From NCBI GenBank assembly GCA_021234155.1, contig JAJEKV010000306.1, positions 1-64,000 of the forward strand: a stretch of DNA of 64,000 nucleotides, given 5' to 3'. The DNA comes from Isoetes taiwanensis. Lineage: Eukaryota > Streptophyta > Lycopodiopsida > Isoetales > Isoetaceae. The notes under the pieces are model-generated. The model saw nothing but the letters and a program-made list of their open reading frames with translations. It was not told the DNA's origin and searched no databases. Positions 1-10,845 of this stretch are shown piece by piece. How positions within the stretch are numbered: the first letter of the stretch is position 1; the number at the start of each line of letters is the position of its first letter. Position numbers and translations under genes: made by a program.

Positions 1-2000
1 TGAATGGCCAAATTCGGTTGCTCTAAACCCAGCCTTGATGTTGCTAGGTGTCGGCCTTGATTCAATGGCACGTGAAATGAGCTCACGCAATGTCCTCCCT
101 CTTTGGTTCTGTCCTCCCTTTGCTAACCATGTAGGGAAGACCTCAATCTTTTTTGAAAGTTGCTTTAACCATCATTCAATTAAATTGGGATTATGTCTAT
201 TCCAAAATCGCCCGTATAAGCATTTTATTGACCATTATATTGAATTAACCACACTTTTGCTTGTGTTCATTTTAGGGCTAGGAAGATGCATTTTATGTTG
301 AAATGCAAAGGCATTCAAATATTCGATGCAAATGACCCATATTATGGCGAGAATGTTGGCAATAGAAAAAACAAGAAATTACTTATTAATTAGCACATTC
401 ACGGACGACAAGCGAAATCTAAACATTGAAATTGTAATGCTTTACGAATAAATAGCGGACAAGCAAGTTGCTACAAAGCGAGAGTTTTTCATGGTTCAAA
501 TGTGGCGTGGCGCGATTTGCTTAAATAAATAGCATTATAATAGAACATAAACTTAAAAACTAATCCGATTCGCCGTCGTCGAGGCCCGGCTGCGGCAGTC
601 ACGAGATCTGTCGATCATGAACAAACCATGCTCTGGATTCCATATAAGATGGATTACAACATCAAAGGGATCGAGGATAAAGCGGGCCGGGATTCATATA
701 GCGACATCAAGCGGATCACGAAGTTCTATTTCTAGCTTCGCGGCACTGCCGAGAGGTCGCATGGTTCATCGTCGAGGTAATAAAATGTGCCATAATAACA
801 AGCGAAGGCGGAGGCAAAGCCCGATGGTTTGCCAATTTCATGCATGCCTATTTATACACACCTAAATTATTGGTGGTATATACATACAAATTATTGCAAG
901 TATACCAAACCATACACATAATATAAAAACAATCATTACCTGAGAACCAATAATCTTTGATATAAGAACACAATATAAATTCTAAACCTTTAGGTGTAAA
1001 GTATATTTCATATTCAAAACTTTTTGGAAAGTGTATTTCCTGTATACATATATATCAAAAAGTTCTCTTTCTAGAAACGATTTTCTCAAGGTCCCTGTCA
1101 ATTTCCCTGTCCAGATCAAGTTCTTGGGTATAGTGTTTGTATCTCTTGACCGTTTTCACGAAGCTATTTCATGCAAGACACTAACAAAGCGAAGCGAGGA
1201 AGTCATCTTTGTCAAAATTTTGAGGATGATAGGCGGATTCAATGCATGTGGCCTGATTGAAGCAACACTTTAAAGCGTCATCATCCACAATGATCATGCC
1301 TTCCTTATCCTCAACACCTAGGGCATCCATCATGTTGCGCAAGCATTTCACAAATATCTTTTTACACTGTCGGTTCTTTAGGGTTTGTGAATGAAGCACA
1401 TTTGCTTTGATCCCGGATGGGCCTTGATCTCTATTTAGCTTTCGGGCACTACTTTCAAAACATCTGTATATTTCTATGCTCCATAGATGACCAAATTACT
1501 GTGAAGAAACATCTTGAAGGCCTGGTCCAACATCTCCTTGGATAAGGCGGCGGGTAAACATATTTGATGCGTGTCTCAAATGGTTGTTCGCATACCATGA
1601 CTTTTCGAGCGTTGCTTTAGGTAGCGTTCTACATAACCACCATTCAAATCAAAGACCCGGTACTTTTGGGAAGCCAAATCATTTTACGTAAGGAGAACAA
1701 TAGCATTATGAGACAAAAGAAATGGTAGCAGCGCCCGGTAGCGATTTCATGAATGATGCATGTCAACATAATTTAAAAATATGATCTCTAGGAAAGTCTA
1801 AATCGGCGCTGGCGCGATTTCTATATCTGCGGTTTGTAAAAATGCATGGATATCAAAAAGGAATATTATTCGATACCTTTTTCTTCTTCTTCATTCCCGT
1901 TGTGACTTCTTAGTTTGCATCCTTATTACGAGTTGTCTCGGTGCGATAGAAGCACCAACCACATCGGTTGAGATGCATGCGGTGGGAACTATGCTTGATA
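1..2000. other. Degraded non-genic DNA
   Basis: No protein family is recognisable in this stretch. Open frames are short (under 90 codons) and the base composition is AT-rich with scattered GC-rich patches. The one structured signal is 32 bp at 167-198, which recurs in inverted orientation at 13887-13918. A short semi-palindromic motif (AATCG, GC core, CGATTT) appears at 1731-1747 and 1801-1820 and recurs further downstream. I see no promoter or RNA gene that I can defend. Confidence 0.5.
167..198 (+). repeat. 32-bp sequence, inverted partner at 13887-13918
   Basis: The 32 bases are an exact reverse complement of 13887-13918. The similarity does not extend clearly on either side. It may be a shared piece of a dispersed repeat or the remnant of terminal inverted repeats around the 13.7 kb between the copies. 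The match itself is directly visible; the interpretation is open. Confidence 0.6.
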
Positions 2001-2039
2001 GTTCATTACTCTTTACGCTAACACGGCTAGTGTTTTCAG

Positions 2040-5000
2040 ATTTGGAGTCTGCTTCATCCTCATTAATGTTATTATCATCATCTGCTTATCTTCAACTTTG
2101 TTCTAAATTTTTTAGGGTCAAGGATGTTCCACGAGGCATGTCGATAGGTATTTGGTAATCTGGCTGATCTTGGGTTTCATCCATGATGTTGCGCCAACGA
2201 ATAGCTTTCTCAATCCTCCCGTTCCTTAAGCAAATCTGCGGGTATTTGGCCTTAGGGTAGAAGCTTTGCTTTTTGCCTTTGCCGATTGGTCCCCTAGTTG
2301 CTTCCTCTAGTACTTTCTCAAAGAAGGGTCAAGAAATTTTTGGCTCGATCATCGGGCGGCGGCTCGACATTTCCTTGCTAACTTCAAAGCTTCTCTACCG
2401 ATGTAACCTCCAGCGTGAAGTTCCGGCAAGTTGTTCCCCAGCGGACAAAATGCTTCAATGAGATCTTGGGAAAGGTCCATAGAGAACCCGTTCTTGTTTA
2501 GCTTACCCTTATGTGATGTTAGGAGCTCATACTTAATGTGGCCCACAAAAATTGGATTAGATCCTCGTTTTCATCCTCTTCTTCCTCATCTTCCTCTAAC
2601 TCTTCCCGACCTTGACACCCTTCCCTTGTCTTCTTGCTCCGGATAGAAGGCGTTTAAGTGATATATCGTTCATCTAGCGATAGCGCCATGCTAGTTTGTC
2701 TCCATCACGGTTTTCCTTGAGCCTTTCATATTCCTTATCATCCATCATGGCTATCATAATTATAAGCACATGAAAAATTTTACTTTACGTCTTTGAAGTC
2801 CGCTGTCCCTGTTTTTCATCTATGAGGATCGCTGTCATTATGACTTTCCGCGCATTCTAAGTCATTTGCAGCGGTTAGAGCATATGCATAGGACATGTCG
2901 GAGGGACATATAGTGACAATTGTGTAGTTCATCTCGTGGTGAAACCATTGCATATGTTGAAGAGCGTATTATAGTCATCAAGCGACCATCACGGTGCCTC
3001 GGCTATCAGGGCGAAGAGTGTGATATCATGGGGACCGGCACCCGCCGGCAAGGCACACTTGAAACCGGTTGACTTGATAAAAGAAAGTGGACTCAGATCT
3101 CGGTCACGCTTCCACCATCAGCGACTTTTCGTTTCAAAGTCGGATGCAACTTTAGTGTGAAGCCCGATCTTTGCAGCGTTCTTCAACCTCTCTTTGCTTG
3201 ACAAAGTCCTTGGACCAAAATACATACTTCTTAAAGATTAGGTCGTTAGAGGCGTTATACTTTGCATGAGTCCCCTAACTCCGAATAGCGACCACTCGAT
3301 GTAAGCCTTTGTAATTCCTCACCAAGCCTTCTTGAGCACTCTAATATTCTTGATTTCGTCATGAGGCATCTTCAAATGATTCGAGCCTTTCTTTAGGGGT
3401 TTTCTTGTAAAGAATTTCCTTTTCGATTAACTTTGTCAGAGGCGAGAGTAGCTCTTGATCGTCCAATCCCTGAGCCTTCCTCATCTACGTTATATGTATA
3501 TCAAAATTGATGTGTCAGCGAGGAGGAAATCTTCCTTGTGAATCGGCAACTTCTTCTTCGGCGTAGGCATCGAATTCATTCCATTTCTCCCATACTGGAT
3601 CTGAAGCAAATACTATCTTGCAGGCATCCTTGGGCACAGTTGGTTCCTCAGAAGCATCACCCTTTTCATCCCCTTTTTTTTTCTTTGACCTGGTGCTCTT
3701 GGTTTTGTCCTGTATTATCGTCTGACTAAGTGTCCTCTCCAGCAACTTGAATTGGTAGCTTTTAGGCGGCCACAATGCGGTTGGCATTGGCTTCCCATAT
3801 TCAATCCACTGGTTCCGAGCATGCCGAAGTTGCTCTATATAGGGACTGCAAGTAGTGACCTTGTTAGCTTCATAATCGTGAATGAAATAAATCCTTCTAG
3901 TTTAAAATCGGCGCTGGTGGCGATTTCATATCGAAAACAAATCGGCGCCCGGTAGCGATTTGCCCTACTTAAAGAAAGCGGCTTACTTGGTAGCCGTTTA
4001 TCGTCAAAACAAGTAAATGTGCGCTGGCGATTTCATATTAGAATTTAAATGCGTCACCGCGAAAATTGCCCTAACTTTGGCTTGGCTATTAGGCGGATAG
4101 CCTTTTCTCGAGGGTAGGCAAATTCCGGCGTGGGCGTGTAACGTTCTAATATGAAATCGTAGCGGCGCGACCTGTTTGGCAACGACTATCAATCCGAAGC
4201 GTTTTCTCTCTGAGCGACAAATCGGCGCTGGCGCGTTCTAATATGAAATGTCGGCGCTGGCGTGATTTCATCTAAAAACGAAACCTAAGGAGGAGGAAAA
4301 TTACCTTTTTGTATAAGAATGTTTTTCCCATGTCATTGAGAGATGCGCTTATTTCCGACTGGCTTCTTCGGCGGGTGTGGTTGAGCGGCTCGGGGAACGG
4401 CGGTTTCGGCCGAGAATACGACTTATAGAACAAGCGATGCCCGGTATCTTTGTGCCTTCTTGATCGAGAACCTTACGGGCCTCTATTGAATCTTTGGCCA
4501 TCTATTATCATGAAATGTATGTCGGGGATTCTCGATGAAGTCCTCGGCTTGCTCCACATGATTACCTTCCTCGTTACGGTATCGTGCGGCACACTACATC
4601 TGCGGGCATTGGCACTTGCCACGGATTTTTCGATCATCTTTGTTCACTATCTCCAAGGAGTCTTTGCTTGTCATACCTTACTGCTGATGTAAATGGCTTT
4701 AGTGGACTGAAAAGCCTATCCCGTGGAATTTGGATGGGTGAAGCTTCGGGCCAGATGGATACTTGTCGGCATATTTTTGAGCTTGCTCATAAGCCTCTAA
4801 CTGCACGGCCTTGTCATCGTCACTTGTAAAGGCTGCTGTAAACTACGTGGTTTCCACGCCTTTAGAACTAGCTTCTTCCTTATCCTTCAGCGCTTTGTAA
4901 GTAGACGCGCCGAGGGGCCCTCGTGCTAATGGCTCGTCGAGCATTTGTAAGCCCCTCGCATATTCTTGTAGGAGTCAATGGCTGCCATTTGTCCGACCAA

Positions 5001-5294
5001 ATTTGAAGAGGTTATCGGCCATGTCGTCGATCTTAAATGCGATCTCTTTAAAAGAGCTAGCTTGCGCATCGATTGATCTTCTTTAGGCTCTTCTTATGTT
5101 TTTGGCCCACTTCAACTAGCACAAAGCGAAAGAATCATCGTACTTCCATGTAATAAAATTCCCTGCTTCTTCATTTGATCGGTCTCTCTTGCCCTTGACA
5201 TGAAGATGAAGTGCGTCTTCCCACCGATTTTGAATATCTCCACATACCATTCGACCCCTCTATAAGATCTTCTTACGGACATGGAGGTTCCACG
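2040..5294 (-). pseudogene. Coding-like fragments of an unrecognised protein (minus strand)
   Basis: Several minus-strand stretches read like protein but are split among frames. The fragment 3515-3787 encodes about 90 residues with a lysine-rich stretch (KSTRSKKKKGDEKGD) followed by an acidic, Trp-containing tail (VWEKWNEFDAYAEEE). Around 4700-4830 one frame reads AVQLEAYEQAQKYADKYPSG. Around 5010-5090 one reads FKEIAFKIDDMADNLFKFGR. Fragment 5112-5450 opens with a Lys/Arg-rich region. The charge pattern and amphipathic runs are typical of coding DNA, but I recognise no family and cannot say whether this is one gene or several. The many frame changes mean either a pseudogene or a poor consensus. 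The assignment is weak. Confidence 0.25.
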
Positions 5295-6917
5295 AGCCTT
5301 TATTATTCGGATGTATCTTCGCGTCAATACATCTTTGCAGTGCGTAGCGGTGACATCTTCATCGTCCTTTGCTTTTACGAGCTGTAGAGGTCTGCGCTTG
5401 CTTGTTTCTCCTTTTGATTGGCTTTTGTGATCTGTGAAATTACGGCACATGGGTTAATTTTTTCATGCTAAAATATATGCTAAGTCGAAACATATGCAAC
5501 AAAAAGCGGCTTGGCGACTTGAAAAGAATAAAGAGCAAGTTCATTTACTTAATTGGAGCTAACAAAAAGCGGCGGCTTGGTAGCGATTTAAGAAAAAAGA
5601 ATCTGAAGCGAGGTTCATTTACTAAAAATGTTGGGGACATAACTAACTATAAAAAATAAAACTTAAATTGTCGAATCTACATCTCAAGATATAGAAACTA
5701 ATGTCTTTGCCTTATTCAAGCTGCGGCTTTGACACAAATAACTATAAACACCACAACTTACGGAGTTGAATCTTCATCGAGAGGACACAACAAACTATAA
5801 AAACACAACTACCTACTTATCTTGTTTAGCCACACATTAAGCATACATTTTTTGGGACCTATGAACTCAAATATTAGAGGACACATGCTACTTATCGGAG
5901 AATTACTCTATTATTCTGAGAAAAACATCCTAAAAACCTAACAAAAGGGGACATAGAAATCAATTCTGAGAACAAAAACGGATCAATTACACGAGCTTGT
6001 TGGATTTGTGCTTTACGCTTGTTCGTGACCTCGGGCTTGGGATTTGTGCTTTTTGAACATTCGCCCACCTCTACCGGTGCCTCGGTGGCGGCGAGAATCC
6101 TCTAGGCGCCATAGAGCGCAAGTCTGCGGATAATATGAGGTTTAAACTTATATGTATCGTTCATAATCTAGGCCGTCGATTTACAACCGTAAATTCAAAT
6201 TAGCGTCCTTTTAAATTTATACGCCTTAATTAACGCGTCCAGCTCATTTTACAAATTTAAATTGTGTTTTTCTTTTTAGTGCAATTTCAAGATAACAATT
6301 AATTATTAATTTCAATAAGCGCATATGTGGCAATCTATTACCACCCTAATCGACCCACCTACTATCATGGCCCAAGATCATTCCTACTATCGAGGCCAAG
6401 AACAATCGACTATCAGGGCCAAGATCCGTCTACAAGCGCCTTCAATCCCATTCGATCGAGCCGCCTTCAATCCCATTCGATGTCTGTTGAACTATGGTGA
6501 GTGTGATTCCATTCGAATGCATTCTCTTGTTCTCTATTTTTTTTCGTCCTCTATTTTTCCAATGCATTACGGTTCTTTATCGATTAATGGGAGAAGAATG
6601 CTATCTTTTAACTTGACAAACTTGAAGCGTAGGAGTAGGATTGTGTAAAATCGAAGATCTGAATCAAGTTCTATGTGTCATGGTGTTCCTCTTGGAAGCA
6701 GTTTACGTAAGATTTCCATTATAAGCTGCAATTATGAAGATGAGGCTCTTGAAGAAGACATCCGGTGCGTCTGATTGGTGGCGTGGGCACATTTGTAGCA
6801 TGGCCAAAGAGCGTCGAAAAAGGTATGTATATTTGGATATTCAAAAAAATGAATATATCATAACATCTGGCGTGATGTTGTGAATTTTGGATTCTTTGAT
6901 GTTCTTTAGCCGGTCAT
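5295..6917. repeat. Tandem duplication, copy A (1623 bp)
   Basis: This segment is repeated head to tail immediately downstream (6918-8543). The junction is clean: copy A ends with the TTCTTTAGCC-GGTCATA motif, and the next base begins the AGCCTTTATTATTCGG motif that also opens copy A. Both copies contain the same AT-rich body, a pair of GC-rich patches, and near the end an ATGGCC start-like codon followed eight codons later by a good splice donor (AAG/GTATGT). That could be a short first exon on the plus strand, but nothing downstream confirms it. Confidence 0.85.
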
Positions 6918-8543
6918 AGCCTTTATTATTCGGATGTATCTTCGCGTCAATACATCTTTGCCAGTGCATGCTTGATGACATCTTCATCGTCCTTTGCTTT
7001 TCACGGTTTGTAGAGGTCTTCGCCTTGCTTGTTTCTCCTTTTGATTGGCTTTTGTGATCTGTGAAATTACAGCACATGGGTTAATTTTTCATGCTAAAAT
7101 ATATGCTAAGTGAAACACATATGCAACAAAAAAGCGGCTTGGCGGCGACAGAAAAAGAATAAAGAGCAAGTTCATTTACTTAATTGGAGCTAACAAAAAG
7201 CGGCTTGGCTAGCGATTTGAAAAAGAATCTGAGAGCGGGTTCATTTACTAAAATGTTAGGGACATAACTAACTATAAAAATAAAACTTAAATTGTCAAAT
7301 CTACATCTCAAGATATAGAAACTAATGTCTTGCCTTATTCAAGCTGCGGCTTTGACACAAATAACTATAAACACCACAACACGAGTTGAATCTTCATCGA
7401 GAGGACACAACAAACTATAAAAAACACAACTACCTACTTATCTTGTTTAGCCACACATTAAGCATACATTTTTGGGACCTATGAACTCAAATATTAGAGG
7501 ACACATGCTACTTATGGGAGAATTACTCTATTATTCTGAGGAAAAACATCCTAAAAACCTAACAAAAAGGGACATAGAAATCAATTCTGAGAACAAAAAC
7601 GGATCAATTACATTGGCTTGTTGGATTTGTGCTTTTACTTGTTCAGCGACCTCAGGGCTTGGGATTTGTGCTTTGGGCTGGGCTGCCCCCACCTCTACCG
7701 GCCTCGGCGCGGCGAGATCCTCTAGGCGCCATAGAGCGCAAGTCGCGGATAATATGAGGTTTAAACTTATATGTATCGTTCATAATCTAGGCCGTCAAAT
7801 TTACAACCGTAAATTCAAATTAGCGTCCTTTTAAATTTATACGCCTTAATTAACGCCCGTCCCACTCATTTACAAATTTAAATTGTGTTTTTCTTTTTAG
7901 TGCAATTTCAAGATAACAATTAATTATTAATTTCAAAAAAGCATATGTGGCAATCTATTACCACCTAATCGACCACCTACTATCGAGGCCCAAGATCATT
8001 CCCTACTATCGGGCCCAAGAACAATCGACTATCGGGCGCCCAAGATCCATCTACAACACCTTCAATCCCATTCGATCGGAACGCCTTCAATCCCATTCGA
8101 TGTCTGTTGAACTATGGTGAGTGTGATTCCATTCGAATGCATTCTCTTGTTCTCTATTTTTAGGTCCTCTATTTTTTTCCAATGCATTACGGTTTTTATC
8201 GATTAATGGGAGAAGAATGCTATCTTTTAACGACAAACTTGAGCGTAGAGTAGGATTGTGTAAAATCGAAGATCTGAATCAAGTTCTATGTGTCATGGTG
8301 TTCCTCTTGGAAGCAGTTTTACGTAAGATTTCCATTATAAACTGCAATTATGAAGATGAGGCTCTTCAAGAAGACATCCGGTGGCGTCACTGGTTGGTGG
8401 TGGCGTGGGCACATTTGTAGCATGGCCAAAAGAGCGTCGAAAAAGGTATGTATATTTGGATATTCAAAAAAAAATGAATATATCATAACATCTGGCGTGA
8501 TGTTGTGAATTTTGGATTCTTTGATGTTCTTTAGCCAGTCATA
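6918..8543. repeat. Tandem duplication, copy B (1626 bp)
   Basis: This is the second copy of the 5295-6917 unit. Long AT-rich stretches are base-for-base identical to copy A. Differences are concentrated in GC-containing patches, for example around 7140-7235 against 5505-5610, and 7660-7745 against 6030-6125. This contrast is more suggestive of recent duplication plus consensus error than of ordinary divergence. The right edge lies two bases before a perfect-looking hairpin at 8546-8593. Confidence 0.85.
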
Positions 8544-8545
8544 TC

Positions 8546-8593
8546 AACCCCATGAAACTACACATTAATGAAAATATGTAGTTTCTTGGGGTT
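8546..8593. repeat. Short hairpin at the edge of the tandem duplication
   Basis: The left arm 8546-8562 pairs with the right arm 8577-8593 with one mismatch, separated by a 14-base AT-rich loop. An outer pair (CCAG near 8535 with CTGG near 8606) could extend the stem. It sits directly against the end of copy B and is absent at the copy A/B junction, so it is flanking DNA rather than part of the unit. It could be a small fold-back element or a hairpin RNA; neither can be decided from sequence. Confidence 0.6.
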
Positions 8594-8699
8594 CAGTCCT
8601 CTTGGCTGGAGGGCATCAAAGGATTCAATTTTTTCGACATTGCATATAAAAAACATAATAAACTAATGATAGAAAAGTATAGTGCAAAAATCGCCCGGT

Positions 8700-10480
8700 A
8701 GCGAGTTTGTATTCATATTCCAAAAGTATATGTACATTTCTTCTTACGCAAAAAATCGCCCGGTAGCGAATTCTTTCTATCTCTACAATATGTCACACAA
8801 GCCCACTTCATCGGCCCAATCCATAAAAGTCCCACGAACCACCACGATATGGCCGGGATCCTCATCTTCCCTGCGGATGTCGAGTCTCCAAACCAGTGTT
8901 GTATCGATCCTTGATACTATAAATCAAATCCTCGTACTTATTTGTTGGCATGAGCCTTACTAAGAGCATGAGGATTAGGATATGTCCATAGATGCGATGG
9001 AAGTGTTCCCATATTTGTCTGATTTGTCTAATGGATTCTCCAACTCTCTTTGAGCGTTTTGAACGGCACAATCAAGTAATACCTTGTACAAGGTCGAGTT
9101 GATGGTGCGTCCGAGGGAAGTGTATTTGATCTAGAACCGGCCCGGTGTATTTGAACTAGGGCAGCCGGTGTCCATGCATAAGGAAAATCCATGGCACTAG
9201 AGCGAGATAAATTAAGTAATTAGCAAGTAATATATTAGTCTCCCCATAAAGCGATTCGAACATACATATTCAAATGCGCCCGGGGGAGCGTTTGCTTTTT
9301 TTTTCCGCGGATCTATTTCACGCTGCGCGATTTGTATAAGCGGTATGAAATAGAAAAAGCCAAACTAAAAAGCAGCGTGGCGGCTTTTTTTTATTAACCT
9401 AGTGGAAAATCGGAACCCAAAATGCGCCATTTCTAACATATTATTCTAGCGGAATGCATAATGAGAATTCAAAATATGAAACCCGGTGAGTATGAAGGCG
9501 TTAGAAGTAGAATAGAATAGAATGAAGGCGGATAAGCAGCGGATATATAATAATAATATTCTTGTTTAGTTCATTATTTAAATGAGATAGAGGAAGAGCT
9601 AGTGAAATAGAATAAGAAGCGGAATCTGACAAAATCATATAAGCAAGATCATGAGCGGATAGATCATAGAAGCAAGATCATATAGGCAAGATCATAGAGC
9701 AAGATCATAGAGCAAGATCATATAGAGCAAGATCATAGAGCAAGATCATAGAGCAAGATCATATAGGAAGATCATAGAGCAAGATCATATAAACAATAGA
9801 ACATGTTTATAAGCAATAGATCTGTATATGAAGGTGCTAAGGCGATTTAGGACTGATGCATGTAAAAGTCTAAGGCAGAAAGCACTCCCCTTGATTAACC
9901 ACGAAGCTCATATAACGAGATAAAAAACGAGATAAAAGCTGATAGAAACGAGAACTTTCAAATACTAGAATAAAAACAAGAATAAGATACTTGACTTTAA
10001 GTAAAGAACATGAAATACTAACCTCTGAATAGGACTTTAATATAGCTTCTAGAAGAAGCAGAAAACTTTCGGCGAAAGCTTTGTAGAAAATCTTTTTTGA
10101 GAAAAACCAAACGCTAGAAGATTGTAGAAAGCCGAAAAGCCCACGAGAAAAAAAGCAGGGAAGGTTGTAAAAGCCAATCGAAAAAAAAAAAGCGGTAAGA
10201 TTGTAGAAACCACATAGGCGCAAACTTCGGAAGCGAGGCTTTCCGAAAAAATTACTTTGCAAAAGCGGAAAAGCCGAAAAGCGAGAAGCGGATTGTTAAA
10301 AATTCACCGGATGGTTTAATCGGCATGCATGCAAGCGAAGCGCCGAGAAGCACACACGGAAAAGCACTATGAAATCGCACTATGAAATCGAAATGCACTA
10401 TGAAATCGCTGCAATGGGTTAGAAAGAGAGACGTAAATTGGAAAGGAAGTGTAAACTGAAAGTAATAACTACTTTAAAAA
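8700..10480. other. Low-complexity, non-genic DNA
   Basis: This stretch is rich in short direct repeats and contains no recognisable gene. A minus-strand frame at 9870-10262 (130 codons) is Phe/Ser/Leu-rich because it is antisense to an A-rich tract, so I do not treat it as a gene. The tandem AGATCATAGAGCA repeat inside it is listed separately. Confidence 0.5.
9640..9793 (+). repeat. Tandem repeat, unit about 13-14 bp (AGATCATAGAGCA)
   Basis: About ten head-to-tail copies of AGATCATAGAGCA, with small variants such as AGATCATATAGGCA. The pattern is directly visible. No gene overlaps it. Confidence 0.85.
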
Positions 10481-10509
10481 TTCATTACCACGCCATTATA
10501 AGCTGCTGT

Positions 10510-10835
10510 GAAAATTTATTGCAGGGGCTAAGGTTATAAGTTATAGGAAATTTTTAAGTTTAAAGGTTATAAGCTTTAAGTTTTAGAAGTTTAAAGGTTA
10601 TATTTATTTAAGGTTAGAAGTTTTAACCTTGGAACTTCTAACCTTAAAAGTTGTAAACTTACTTCTTCTAACCTTAACTTTTAACCTATAATAACCTACC
10701 TTAAAACTTCTAACCTATAATAACCTATAATTAACTTCTAACCTAAAAATTGCTAACCTATAATACCCTCAAAAGTTTTTTCTAAGGTGACAACATTTAA
10801 GGTTATTATAGGTTAATATATTATAGGTTAACTCA
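10510..10835. repeat. AT-rich fold-back repeat (AAGGTTATA / TATAACCTT)
   Basis: The left part (10540-10615) repeats AAGGTTATAAG-type units. The right part (10620-10760) repeats the complementary TTAACCTATAA-type units, and a final plus-orientation patch lies at 10795-10830. The tract can fold back on itself. It lies immediately upstream of the broken gene starting at 10846. Confidence 0.7.
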
Positions 10836-10845
10836 TGCTAGGGAG

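Noticed and set aside
9870-10262. 130-codon minus-strand open frame rich in Phe, Ser and Leu
   Set aside because: Antisense of an A-rich low-complexity tract; no family similarity and no start context.
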